DNA of 27,125 nucleotides, from positions 1 to 27,125 of the forward strand of contig CABUJL010000011.1 in assembly GCA_902491915.1 (NCBI GenBank). Reading direction: 5' to 3'. Positions 7,441 through 15,140 of this stretch are shown here, one piece after another; the stretch's first letter is position 1; every line of letters starts with the position of its first letter. Source of the stretch: an uncultured Collinsella sp. GTDB lineage: Bacteria; Actinomycetota; Coriobacteriia; Coriobacteriales; Coriobacteriaceae. Under the pieces are notes generated by a model. The model had not been told where the DNA came from. It searched no databases and worked only from the letters and a program-made list of their open reading frames with translations. The translations under genes were made by a program, and so were the position numbers.

Positions 7441-7692
7441 AAGGTGGGTACCCTAGCGACGTGCAAAATTGCGAGTATTCAGCAGGGTCGGGTGTCTATC
7501 ACCCTCGAGTGGATCCAAATGTGAAGCGAAATCACTCTTGCGTGAGAGCGTTAGGCAACATTTGAGGAAGAACTCATCGGATTAACACCCTAAGATAACT
7601 CTTGAACTGCATTATATGACCTGCAATAAATTAGCGGACCCCTATAGTTACAGAATACTCCACTTTTTGCACGGCACGAGGGTACCCACCTT
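7441..7692. mobile_element. 252 bp MITE-like element with 40 bp imperfect terminal inverted repeats
   Basis: The left end (7441-7480, AAGGTGGGTACCCT then GTGCAAAA and AGTATTC) matches the reverse complement of the right end (7653-7692) at 33 of 40 positions, with the outer 14 bases identical. The 172 bases between carry no convincing ORF. Size and end motifs (GTGCAAAA, GAGTATT) resemble the element at 21694-21923. It starts 10 bases after the stop of the AbiEi/DUF559-like gene. No target-site duplication was recognised. It may be a non-autonomous transposable element or a large structured RNA; I cannot tell which. Confidence 0.6.
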
Positions 7693-7775
7693 GGCATCGA
7701 CTATCAAAAAACGCTCAGTCCGGGATCTCGTCCACTATTCCCCATCATTTTGTACAACGAATTACCTGAACGTCA

Positions 7776-7803
7776 TTGACATATGAACATGCACTCATAT
7801 AAT
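7776..7803 (+). promoter_or_regulatory. Consensus promoter of the arsR-type operon
   Basis: TTGACA (7776-7781) and TATAAT (7798-7803) are both perfect consensus hexamers with a 16-base spacer. The spacer is occupied by the first repressor operator (7781-7800), the standard arrangement for ArsR/SmtB repression. Confidence 0.88.
7781..7800. promoter_or_regulatory. ArsR/SmtB-type operator 1
   Basis: ATATGAACATGCACTCATAT is an imperfect palindrome that lies between and over the -35 and -10. It matches the reverse complement of operator 2 with a single mismatch. Confidence 0.82.
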
Positions 7804-7815
7804 CGAAAGCAAGTT

Positions 7816-7835
7816 ATATGAGCGCATGTTCATAT
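7816..7835. promoter_or_regulatory. ArsR/SmtB-type operator 2
   Basis: ATATGAGCGCATGTTCATAT, an imperfect palindrome between the -10 and the ribosome binding site of the repressor gene. Together with operator 1 it would allow two dimers to cover the promoter and early transcribed region. Confidence 0.82.
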
Positions 7836-7849
7836 GAAAGGATATTGCA

Positions 7850-8215
7850 ATGAGCATTCGCGTTGATGAAACGAAACCCGACATCGAGGCCACCGAACCC
7901 GCGATCCCCACCACCTGCTCGCCCGAGGACCTTCCCGACGAGGAACTTCTCTACGACCTCGCCGACCTGTTCAAGGTCTTCAGCGACACCACGCGTATCA
8001 AGATCCTTTACGCCCTCATGGGCCGCGAGCTCTGCGTGGCAGACATCGCCGAAGCGACCGAAACCTCGCAGTCGGCAGTATCGCACCAGCTGCGCACACT
8101 CAAGCAGTCGCACCTGGTTAAATTCCGGCGCGACGGGCGCAATATCCTCTACTCGCTCGCCGACGACCACGTCTACACCATGCTCAACCAGGGCATGAGC
8201 CACATCTGCGAATAG
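7850..8215 (+). CDS. ArsR/SmtB-family metal-sensing repressor (alpha-5 zinc site)
   Basis: A 121-residue winged-helix repressor. LADLFKVFSDTTRIKILYAL and ELCVADIAEATETSQSAVSHQLRTL (read as ELCVADIAEATE, then TSQSAVSHQLRTL) are the ArsR dimer and recognition helices. The C-terminal helix has Asp105, His107, His118 and Glu121, with the same spacing as the alpha-5 zinc ligands of SmtB (Asp104, His106, His117, Glu120). A Cys sits in the ELCVAD segment where the alpha-3 site occurs in other members. This points to Zn(II)/Cd(II)/Co(II) sensing and derepression. ATG 7850 is preceded by GAAAGGAT. It is the first gene of the efflux locus, autoregulated through operators 1 and 2. Confidence 0.93.
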   Translation: MSIRVDETKPDIEATEPAIPTTCSPEDLPDEELLYDLADLFKVFSDTTRIKILYALMGRELCVADIAEATETSQSAVSHQLRTLKQSHLVKFRRDGRNILYSLADDHVYTMLNQGMSHICE

Positions 8216-8278
8216 CAGCCAACCACGGTACCAGCGCGGCCTGCACCCAAGCCGCAAATACAGGGAAAGGAACCCACC

Positions 8279-8497
8279 ATGAAAAAGCAGTTTAAGCTCG
8301 ATGAGATCGACTGCGCCAACTGTGCGCGCGAGCTTCAGGACGAGCTGGCCAAGCTCGAGGGCGTCAAATCCGTGTCCGTCAACTTTATGACCCAGAAGTT
8401 GACGCTCGAGGCCGATGACGCCGAGTTCGACGAGGTCCTCGACCGCGTTGTGGAGTTCACCGCCGACGCCGAGCCGGACTGCGAGATTATTCTCTAG
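8279..8497 (+). CDS. Stand-alone heavy-metal-associated (HMA) domain protein
   Basis: A 72-residue ferredoxin-like HMA domain. The metal-binding loop is IDCANC (Cys12, Cys15), followed by an ELQDELAKLEGVKSVSVNF helix-strand unit typical of CopZ/ZntA-type domains. It probably binds a soft metal in the cytoplasm and hands it to, or regulates, the ATPase encoded next, which lacks its own HMA domain. The acidic ending (DAEPDCEIIL), with an extra Cys, resembles zinc/cadmium rather than copper HMA domains. AAAGGA lies upstream of the ATG. It follows the repressor by 63 bases and is likely in its transcript. Confidence 0.9.
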   Translation: MKKQFKLDEIDCANCARELQDELAKLEGVKSVSVNFMTQKLTLEADDAEFDEVLDRVVEFTADAEPDCEIIL

Positions 8498-8518
8498 CCC
8501 AGGTTTACGCCAACCTGC

Positions 8519-8541
8519 AAGGCCGCGCTCGCTGCGGCCTT
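8519..8541 (+). terminator. Hairpin between HMA gene and ATPase gene (partial terminator)
   Basis: AAGGCCGC pairs with GCGGCCTT around a 7-base loop, followed only by a short TTT. It may terminate or attenuate the repressor-HMA transcript before the ATPase, which has its own operator copy. Confidence 0.55.
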
Positions 8542-8554
8542 TGCTCGCGAAATT

Positions 8555-8574
8555 ATATGAGCGAATGTTCATAC
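8555..8574. promoter_or_regulatory. ArsR/SmtB-type operator 3, upstream of the ATPase
   Basis: ATATGAGCGAATGTTCATAC differs from operator 2 at two positions. It lies 24 bases before the ATPase ATG, implying a second promoter under the same repressor. I could not assign clear -35/-10 hexamers here. Confidence 0.8.
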
Positions 8575-8597
8575 ATTCAAATGGGAGGATACGAGTC

Positions 8598-10550
8598 ATG
8601 GCCACCGCCGACCCCAAAAAGAAAAAGAAGAAGCGCAAGAAAAAAGAATCACTCGAGCATAAGCGCAACCGCATCCTGGTAGCGCTGGGCATTTTTGCCG
8701 TGGTGTACGCCCTCGATGAGCTCGGCACCCTCACTGCCGCATTCGGCACCCCGGGCGACATCTACGCCAGCTTTGTGCTGTTCCTCGTGCCGTTTTTGAT
8801 TGCCGGCTACGACGTACTGCAAAAGGCATTCAATAACATCCGCCGCGGCAAGGCCTTCGACGAGAGCTTCCTCATGGCCGTCGCGACCATCGGCGCGTTT
8901 GCCATGGTGCTCTTCCCCGATACCGACCCGCACATGGCCGAAGGCGCCGCCGTCATGCTGTTCTACCAGGTCGGCGAGCTGTTTCAGGCGTACGCCGTGG
9001 GCAAGAGCCGCAAGTCGATCAGTGCCATGATGGACATCGCGCCCGACTACGCTAACGTCGAGCAGCCCGACGGCACACTCGAGCAGGTCTTCCCCGATGA
9101 CATCGCCGTCGGCACCGTGATCGTGGTCCAGCCCGGTGAGCGCGTGCCCATCGACGGCGTCATCGTCGAGGGCGAAACCCAGCTCGACACCGCCGCCCTT
9201 ACCGGTGAGTCGGTCCCCCGCCCGGCCAAAACCGGAGACGATATCATCAGCGGCTGCATCAACATGACGGGGCTCATCCACGTGCGCACCACCAAGCGCT
9301 TTGGCGAGTCCACCGTCGCACGCGTCCTGGAACTCGTGGAGAATGCCAGCGAAAAGAAGGCACGCACCGAGAACTTCATCACGCGCTTTGCCCGCATCTA
9401 CACGCCCGCCGTCACCGGCGCTGCCGCGGTGCTCGCGCTCGGCGGTGGCCTGGTCACCGGTGCCTGGTCCGACTGGATTCTGCGCGGCCTGACCTTCTTG
9501 GTCGTCAGCTGCCCGTGCGCGTTGGTGATCAGCGTGCCGCTCAGTTTTTTTGGCGGCATCGGCGGCGCGTCCAAGCTGGGCGTTCTCATCAAGGGTTCTA
9601 ACTACCTCGAGACGCTCGCCGACGTGGACACCGTCGTCTTTGACAAGACGGGCACCCTCACCAACGGCACGTTCTCGGTGGTCGCGGTACACCCCGAGGC
9701 CGGCTATACCGAGCAGTCGTTGCTCGAAGTCGCAGCCCTTGCTGAGTCGTTCTCCGATCACCCCATCGCGCAGTCCGTACGTGTCGCCTACCAGGGCGAG
9801 GTCGACCCCAAGCGCGTAAGCGACTCCACCAACGACGCGGGCCATGGCGTGACGGCAACCATCGACGGCAAGCACGTCGTCGTTGGCAACGCAAAGATGC
9901 TCGCCGCGGCCGGAGTCGAAGCGCCCGATTGCGAGGTCATCGGAACGATTCTGCATGTGCTCGTTGATGGCGTGTACGCCGGCCACATCGTGATTGCAGA
10001 CACCGTCAAGGCCGATGCCGAGCAGACGATCAGCGACCTGCACGCCGCCGGCGTCAAGCGCACCGTCATGCTCACGGGCGACCGCGAGGAGGTTGCGGCG
10101 TCTGTGGCCAAGCAACTCAGTCTCGACGAGTTCCACGCGCAGCTGCTGCCGGGCGACAAGGTCGAGCGTGTTGAGGCGTTGCTTGCGAGCGAGAACGGCA
10201 AGGGCAAGCTCGCTTTTGTCGGCGACGGTATCAACGACGCACCCGTGCTTACCCGTGCCGATGTGGGCATCGCCATGGGCGCCATGGGCTCGGACGCCGC
10301 AATTGAGGCGGCGGACGTCGTGCTGATGGATGACAAGCCGTCCAACATTTCCCGCGCGATCCGCGTGGCGCGCAAGACCATGGCGATTGTCTGGCAGAAC
10401 ATCATCTTTGCGCTGGGCGTTAAGCTGCTGATCCTGGTGCTGGCAGCGCTGGGCATTGCCGACATGTGGCTTGCCGTGTTCGGCGACGTAGGCGTGGCGA
10501 TCATCGCCATCCTGAACGCCATGCGCGCGATGGGTGTCAAGAACCTGTAG
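8598..10550 (+). CDS. P1B-type heavy-metal-translocating ATPase (Zn/Cd/Pb type)
   Basis: A 650-residue P-type ATPase exporting soft divalent cations. Landmarks in order: TGES actuator loop (about residue 200), SCPCAL in the transport helix (about 303), phosphorylation motif DKTGTLTNG (about 348), the SDHPIAQ nucleotide-binding histidine-proline, and GDGINDAPVL (about 541). CPC with an SmtB-type repressor in the same locus favours Zn/Cd/Pb over Cu. Unlike CadA or ZntA, it has no N-terminal CxxC domain; instead it begins with a lysine-rich tail (KKKKKKRKKKE). The HMA domain is supplied in trans by the 72-residue gene before it. The start at 8598 has GGGAGG upstream and lies behind operator 3; the longer frame to 8415 overlaps the HMA gene and is not coding. 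Confidence 0.95.
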   Translation: MATADPKKKKKKRKKKESLEHKRNRILVALGIFAVVYALDELGTLTAAFGTPGDIYASFVLFLVPFLIAGYDVLQKAFNNIRRGKAFDESFLMAVATIGAFAMVLFPDTDPHMAEGAAVMLFYQVGELFQAYAVGKSRKSISAMMDIAPDYANVEQPDGTLEQVFPDDIAVGTVIVVQPGERVPIDGVIVEGETQLDTAALTGESVPRPAKTGDDIISGCINMTGLIHVRTTKRFGESTVARVLELVENASEKKARTENFITRFARIYTPAVTGAAAVLALGGGLVTGAWSDWILRGLTFLVVSCPCALVISVPLSFFGGIGGASKLGVLIKGSNYLETLADVDTVVFDKTGTLTNGTFSVVAVHPEAGYTEQSLLEVAALAESFSDHPIAQSVRVAYQGEVDPKRVSDSTNDAGHGVTATIDGKHVVVGNAKMLAAAGVEAPDCEVIGTILHVLVDGVYAGHIVIADTVKADAEQTISDLHAAGVKRTVMLTGDREEVAASVAKQLSLDEFHAQLLPGDKVERVEALLASENGKGKLAFVGDGINDAPVLTRADVGIAMGAMGSDAAIEAADVVLMDDKPSNISRAIRVARKTMAIVWQNIIFALGVKLLILVLAALGIADMWLAVFGDVGVAIIAILNAMRAMGVKNL

Positions 10551-10566
10551 CGTTCGTGGGCTGTCC

Positions 10567-10693
10567 GGCCGGGACCGGGCTTGGTTTTGAAAACGTCCTC
10601 GCGCATGAGGCCCGTCTTTCCTGCTCCTGCGGAGCAACGGAAAGACGGGCCTCGCGCTGCGGAGTGTTTTCAAAACCAAACCCGGTCCCGGCC
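10567..10693. repeat. 127 bp near-perfect palindrome (nested long hairpin)
   Basis: The outer arms 10567-10594 and 10666-10693 match over 28 bases with one mismatch (GGCCGGGACCGGG... against ...CCCGGTCCCGGCC). Inside, AGGCCCGTCTTTCC (10608-10621) pairs perfectly with 10639-10652, and TGCTC/GAGCA close the tip. It starts 16 bases after the ATPase stop. No T-run follows, so it is not a classical terminator, though it may stop or protect the transcript. It also contains GGGAC/GTCCC, as do other repeats in the window. Confidence 0.85.
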
Positions 10694-10767
10694 TGCATTG
10701 ACACAGCTGAAGGTTCTTGGGCATCGCTTGCTTGCGGGATTCCTTGTCTGAGTTGGACTTGGTTGGC

Positions 10768-10809
10768 GGGACTACTGGTCCCGGTCGCTGGTTCGCGCTT
10801 TGCGCGAAC
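10768..10809. repeat. Two small hairpins before the DtxR-family gene
   Basis: GGGAC (10768-10772) pairs with GTCCC (10778-10782), and GTTCGCGC (10791-10798) with GCGCGAAC (10802-10809). They lie just downstream of the minus-strand regulator stop at 10830 and may end its transcript. The rest of 10694-10829 shows no gene. Confidence 0.5.
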
Positions 10810-10829
10810 TCCGCGCCACTGTAAGTCAG

Positions 10830-11219
10830 TTAGGCTTCCGTTGTTGGGCCCGCCACATCTTCCCGTCCCAGCATCGCCCTCAGCTTCTCGAAGCTTTCCT
10901 CGCTTAGGCAGTGCTCCATGTGGCAGCCCTCTTGCGACGCGACCTCAGCCGAAACACCCGCATCCTCTAGCAGCCCCACGAAAAAGCAGTGGCGCTCCCA
11001 CATTTGGCGCGCGACCTCCAGACCGCGCTCTGTCAGATGAACATCTCGTTTGCCCATTTCGACATAGCCGTTGCTTTCCAGCGTCGCCATGGCCTTGGAA
11101 ACGCTCGCCTTGGTTACGCCGAGGTACTCCGCAACGTCGATCGAGCGCACGATGCCCTGACGTTCCGACAGAACGTAGATCGATTCGAGATAGTCTTCTC
11201 CGGATTCACGTAGGGCCAT
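10830..11219 (-). CDS. DtxR/MntR-family metal-dependent transcriptional regulator
   Basis: A 129-residue regulator with the N-terminal winged helix (EDYLESIYVLSERQGIV, then DVAEYLGVTKASVSKAMATL) and the metal-binding/dimerisation domain, but no SH3-like third domain. Likely ligands are Asp9 and Glu12 in EDYLE, His77 in ERHCFF, and Cys99, Glu102 and His103 in CHMEH. A Cys at that position is as in DtxR/IdeR, where B. subtilis MntR has Glu; this leans toward iron but does not exclude manganese. I chose ATG 11219 (MALRESGEDY, AAAGGCGG upstream) because it matches the family start; the longer frame to 11372 crosses the operator cluster. Three or four AGTTAGCC-like sites precede it, suggesting autoregulation. 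Confidence 0.92.
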   Translation of the reverse strand: MALRESGEDYLESIYVLSERQGIVRSIDVAEYLGVTKASVSKAMATLESNGYVEMGKRDVHLTERGLEVARQMWERHCFFVGLLEDAGVSAEVASQEGCHMEHCLSEESFEKLRAMLGREDVAGPTTEA

Positions 11220-11243
11220 GGGCCGCCTTTCGCGATGATTGCT

Positions 11244-11326
11244 AGTTAGCCTTTGGATACTTTCCACGGCTAACTTTACCGCAAAAGTTGCCCATGTCTT
11301 ACTACTTTGTCTAAAAGTTAGCCGTG
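11244..11326. promoter_or_regulatory. Cluster of AGTTAGCC-type operator half-sites upstream of the DtxR-family gene
   Basis: CACGGCTAACTTT (11265-11277) and AAAGTTAGCCGTG (11314-11326) are perfect 13-base inverted copies. AGTTAGCC recurs at 11244-11251 and a variant AGTTGCCCATG at 11286-11296. The TTAGCC core resembles the inner part of the DtxR consensus. Placement between the regulator start and its upstream region fits autoregulation. Confidence 0.65.
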
Positions 11327-11354
11327 TTTCACAAAACGTGCGGGACGAAAACAA

Positions 11355-11413
11355 AATGGGGACGCCCCGCAAGGAGTGTCCCCAGCTGCCGGCAGAAAAG
11401 GAACGTCCCCAGG
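11355..11413. repeat. REP-like repeat with three GGGGAC/GTCCCC motifs
   Basis: TGGGGACG at 11357, GTGTCCCC around 11376-11383 and ACGTCCCC around 11403-11410 flank the small palindrome CTGCCGGCAG. It occupies the gap between the HAD gene's 3' end (11427) and the regulator's upstream region. It shares the GGGAC motif with the other short repeats here. Confidence 0.65.
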
Positions 11414-11426
11414 TGCCGAGCCGCAG

Positions 11427-12197
11427 CTATAACAGTCCAAAGTGCTTCGCGGCGTTGTAGATGCCGTCGTCGTCCACGGCTGTCGTCACATAGGTCGCCG
11501 CAGCTTTCACCGTGTCCTGTGCGTTGCCCATGGCCACACTTGTGCCCACGGCCGAGAACATCGACAGGTCGTTCTCGCCGTCGCCAAAGGCAATCGCCTC
11601 GCTCGCGTCGATACCAAGCCGCTCGAGCGTCGCCGCCACGCCCAGGTCCTTGCCGCCGTTAGCGGGAATAATGTCGCAGAACAGGTCGCACCAGCGCGTG
11701 GTGAGCGAATGCGACACGGCGTCGGTCACGATATGTTCGTCGGCCGGGTCCACAAAGGCGCAGAACTGGTAGACCGGTGCGTCAAAGGCGTGCTCAAACG
11801 GCTCCTCGTGGTAGACGATTCCCGCGTTGCTGCCAGCCGTCACCACGCGCTCGGACAGGCGGTTCACAAACGAGTTCTCGCCCTGCATGCACAGCGAGTC
11901 ATAGCGCCCCTGCGCCACCTGGTCCACAATCACCGCAACGTCGTCCGGATCGATCGGACAGCTGCGGTAAACCCCCTCGGCATCAAAACAGTGCTGACCC
12001 GAGAGCGTAATGTACGCATCCCAGCCCAGGTCGAACAGCCAGTCCGGCATCTGGTAGGTCGGGCGACCCGTGGCGATCACGCATGCGATCCCCTGCTCGT
12101 GAAAGCTGTCGAGCACCTGCTGCGCCGACGCCGGAATCCGGTGGGTCTTAAAGCTCAGCAGCGTGCCGTCGATATCGAAAAACGCGGCTTTGATCAT
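11427..12197 (-). CDS. Cof-type HAD-IIB phosphatase
   Basis: A 256-residue haloacid dehalogenase hydrolase. Motif I is FFDIDGTLL (residues 7-15, nucleophile Asp8 and acid/base Asp10), motif II is the threonine in VIATGRP, motif III the lysine in NGGKDLGV, and motif IV is IAFGDGENDLSMF, with the Mg-binding aspartates. The large alpha/beta cap between motifs II and III marks the IIB (Cof) class, which usually dephosphorylates sugar phosphates, nucleotides or flavin precursors; the substrate is not predictable. It starts 6 bases after the stop of the ABC-F gene and is probably co-transcribed and translationally coupled. Confidence 0.92.
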   Translation of the reverse strand: MIKAAFFDIDGTLLSFKTHRIPASAQQVLDSFHEQGIACVIATGRPTYQMPDWLFDLGWDAYITLSGQHCFDAEGVYRSCPIDPDDVAVIVDQVAQGRYDSLCMQGENSFVNRLSERVVTAGSNAGIVYHEEPFEHAFDAPVYQFCAFVDPADEHIVTDAVSHSLTTRWCDLFCDIIPANGGKDLGVAATLERLGIDASEAIAFGDGENDLSMFSAVGTSVAMGNAQDTVKAAATYVTTAVDDDGIYNAAKHFGLL

Positions 12198-12203
12198 CCT
12201 CGT

Positions 12204-14063
12204 CTACTCCTCGCCCTCGAGCTTTTCGCTCGCCTCGAGCCACGCCATCTCCAGCTCGTCCATGGCGGCGTGAGCCTCGTCGATCTTTGCCTGCTGCTCG
12301 CCGAGCGCCGTGTAGTTGGTGGGATCGACTTGGGCCATTGCTGCCTCGGCCTCCTCAACGCGGGCGCGCTGCGTCTCCATCTTGCGCTCGAGCGAACTCA
12401 CCTCGCGGCGGAGCTTCTGGCGCTCGGCGTTGGACAGGCCGTTGGGCTGACCGCTCGACTTGGGCTTTTCGGCCGCAGCTGCCGCGGCACCGGTGTCAAA
12501 CGTGCCGGTCTTGGCGCTCGGCGCGCCCACGGGCTCGCCCTCGGCGGTGGCGTTGCACAGGCGCAGGTACTGGTCCACGCCACCGGGCATATGCGTCAGG
12601 TGGCCGTCGAGCAGCGCCCACTGCTGGTCGGTCACGCGCTCCATCAAAAAGCGGTCGTGCGTCACCAGGATCAGCGTGCCGGGCCAGCCGTCGAGCAGAT
12701 CCTCGACAATCGCCAGCATGTCGGTATCCAGGTCGTTGCCGGGCTCGTCCAGGATGAGCACGTTGGGCTCGTCCAGGATTGTCAGTAGCAGCGACAGGCG
12801 ACGGCGCTGGCCGCCCGAAAGATCGCCGATGCGACTCCAGAGCTGCTGCGTCGTAAAGCCCAGACGCTCGCAGAGCTTCTCGGGCGAAGTCTCCTTGCCG
12901 TCGATGACGTAGTACTTCTTATAGTTGCTGAGCACCTCTCGGATCGTGTCGCCCATGTAGGGTTCGAGCTCCTCGAGCTGCTGCGACAGCACGCCAAAGC
13001 GCACTGTCTGGCCAATCTTCACGCGGCCGCGCGTGGGCGCAATTTTGCCCTGGATCACATCAAGCAGCGTCGACTTGCCAGCGCCATTCTCGCCCAAAAG
13101 ACCATAGCGGTCGCCCGCACCAATGAGCCAGGTCACGTCGGAGAGTACCTGCTTGGGCGCGCCATCGGCATCCGCATAGCCGGCGTCCACGTCGACCACA
13201 TCGATAACCTGCTTGCCTAGGCGGCTCACGGCGAGGCGCTTGAGCTCCAGCTCGTCACGCACGGGCGGCACGTCGGCGATCAGCTCACGAGCGGCATCCA
13301 CGCGAAACTTGGGCTTGGTGGAACGAGCCTGGGCACCGCGGCTCAGCCACGCGAGCTCCTTGCGCGCCATGTTGCGACGGCGCTCCTCGGTAACGGCGGC
13401 CATGCGGTCGCGCTCCACGCGCTGCAGGATGTATGCCGAATAGCCGCCCTCGAAGGGATCGACCTGGCCGTCGTGGACCTCCCACATGCTGGTGCAGACC
13501 TCGTCCAAGAACCAGCGGTCGTGCGTGACCACGAGCATGGCACCCTGGCCGCGCTGCCAGCGGGCCTTTAAGTGACGCGCGAGCCAGTTGATGGTGCGCA
13601 TATCCAGGTGGTTGGTGGGCTCGTCGAGCATGAGCACGTCGTAATCGCCGATCAGCAAGCGCGCGAGGTCCACGCGACGGCGCTGACCGCCCGAAAGCTC
13701 GCCCACCGTGCCCTCCCAGGGCACATCGCTGATGAGGCCGGCGAGGATCTGGCGCGTGCGGGGGCTCGACGCCCACTCGTACTCGGGGGCGTCGCCCACA
13801 ACGGCATGATGCACGGTATCAGTATCGACCAGGTTGTCCTTTTGGCCGAGCAGACCGATCGTCGTGCCGCGGCGGTGCGTCACGCGTCCGTCGTCGGGCT
13901 CCAGCGTGCCAGCGAGCACGCTCAGCAGCGTCGACTTGCCGTCGCCGTTTTTACCGACAATACCAATGCGGTCGCCCTCGCCCACGCCGAGCGTCACGCT
14001 ATCGAAAATATGCTTGGTGGGAAACTCTAGGCTGACGGAATCGCATCCCAAAAGAATCGCCAT
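12204..14063 (-). CDS. ABC-F family ATPase, Uup-like
   Basis: A 619-residue soluble twin-ATPase with no membrane segments. Domain 1 has Walker A GKNGDGKST (about 37-45), signature LSGGQRRR (123-130) and Walker B VLMLDEPTNHLD (143-154). Domain 2 has GENGAGKST (324-332), LSGGQRRR (415-422) and VLILDEPGNDLD (435-446). The charged interdomain linker (about 210-265) is the ribosome-contacting region of ABC-F proteins. A C-terminal coiled coil (about 545-615, ending AWLEASEKLEGEE) is characteristic of Uup, which acts on ribosomes or DNA-associated processes; antibiotic-resistance ABC-Fs usually lack this layout. ATG 14063 has AAGGAG upstream; the longer frame to 14255 translates a repeat. The HAD gene follows after 6 bases. 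Confidence 0.92.
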   Translation of the reverse strand: MAILLGCDSVSLEFPTKHIFDSVTLGVGEGDRIGIVGKNGDGKSTLLSVLAGTLEPDDGRVTHRRGTTIGLLGQKDNLVDTDTVHHAVVGDAPEYEWASSPRTRQILAGLISDVPWEGTVGELSGGQRRRVDLARLLIGDYDVLMLDEPTNHLDMRTINWLARHLKARWQRGQGAMLVVTHDRWFLDEVCTSMWEVHDGQVDPFEGGYSAYILQRVERDRMAAVTEERRRNMARKELAWLSRGAQARSTKPKFRVDAARELIADVPPVRDELELKRLAVSRLGKQVIDVVDVDAGYADADGAPKQVLSDVTWLIGAGDRYGLLGENGAGKSTLLDVIQGKIAPTRGRVKIGQTVRFGVLSQQLEELEPYMGDTIREVLSNYKKYYVIDGKETSPEKLCERLGFTTQQLWSRIGDLSGGQRRRLSLLLTILDEPNVLILDEPGNDLDTDMLAIVEDLLDGWPGTLILVTHDRFLMERVTDQQWALLDGHLTHMPGGVDQYLRLCNATAEGEPVGAPSAKTGTFDTGAAAAAAEKPKSSGQPNGLSNAERQKLRREVSSLERKMETQRARVEEAEAAMAQVDPTNYTALGEQQAKIDEAHAAMDELEMAWLEASEKLEGEE

Positions 14064-14123
14064 ATGCCCTGCTCCTTCGTAGAAATTCAACGTTGTCCAT
14101 GATAGCAGCGAGCCCCACCCCAA

Positions 14124-14158
14124 ACCACCACGAAGGCGCCTGTCCCCTTTGTGGTGGT
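14124..14158. repeat. REP-like palindrome, CACCACAAAGG family (copy 2)
   Basis: ACCACCAC-AAGG and CCTTTGTGGTGGT form an inverted repeat with a CCTGTCCC core. It matches the reverse complement of the 1446-1476 element with two mismatches in 31 bases. It lies upstream of the ABC-F gene. Confidence 0.8.
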
Positions 14159-14178
14159 CGTTTCGGTCGCAGAGCAAA

Positions 14179-14212
14179 AGGCGGGCCATCTCCCACAAGA
14201 GATGACCCGCCT
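14179..14212 (-). terminator. Terminator of the pst operon
   Basis: AGGCGGG(CC)ATCTC pairs with GAGAT(GA)CCCGCCT around a CCACAA loop. On the minus strand it is followed by TTTTGC. It lies 55 bases after the pstB stop and ends the pst transcript. Confidence 0.82.
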
Positions 14213-14267
14213 CTCCAATCAGTCCCGTGGCGACCGTGGCCACCGCGGGCCTCAAGCATGTCCCGGA

Positions 14268-15136
<869 letters not shown>

Positions 15137-15140
<4 letters not shown>

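Noticed and set aside
7814..8761. A 315-codon minus-strand frame over the ArsR and HMA genes
   Set aside because: Antisense shadow crossing operators and two good + strand genes.
8649..10724. A 691-codon open frame on the minus strand opposite the metal ATPase
   Set aside because: It is a shadow of a GC-rich gene with biased third positions; its translation is His/Gly/Arg-rich with no domain, while the + strand has every P-type ATPase motif.
11442..12788. A 448-codon + strand frame over the HAD and ABC-F genes
   Set aside because: It spans the junction of two well-defined minus-strand genes, and its translation is Arg/His/Val-rich without motifs.
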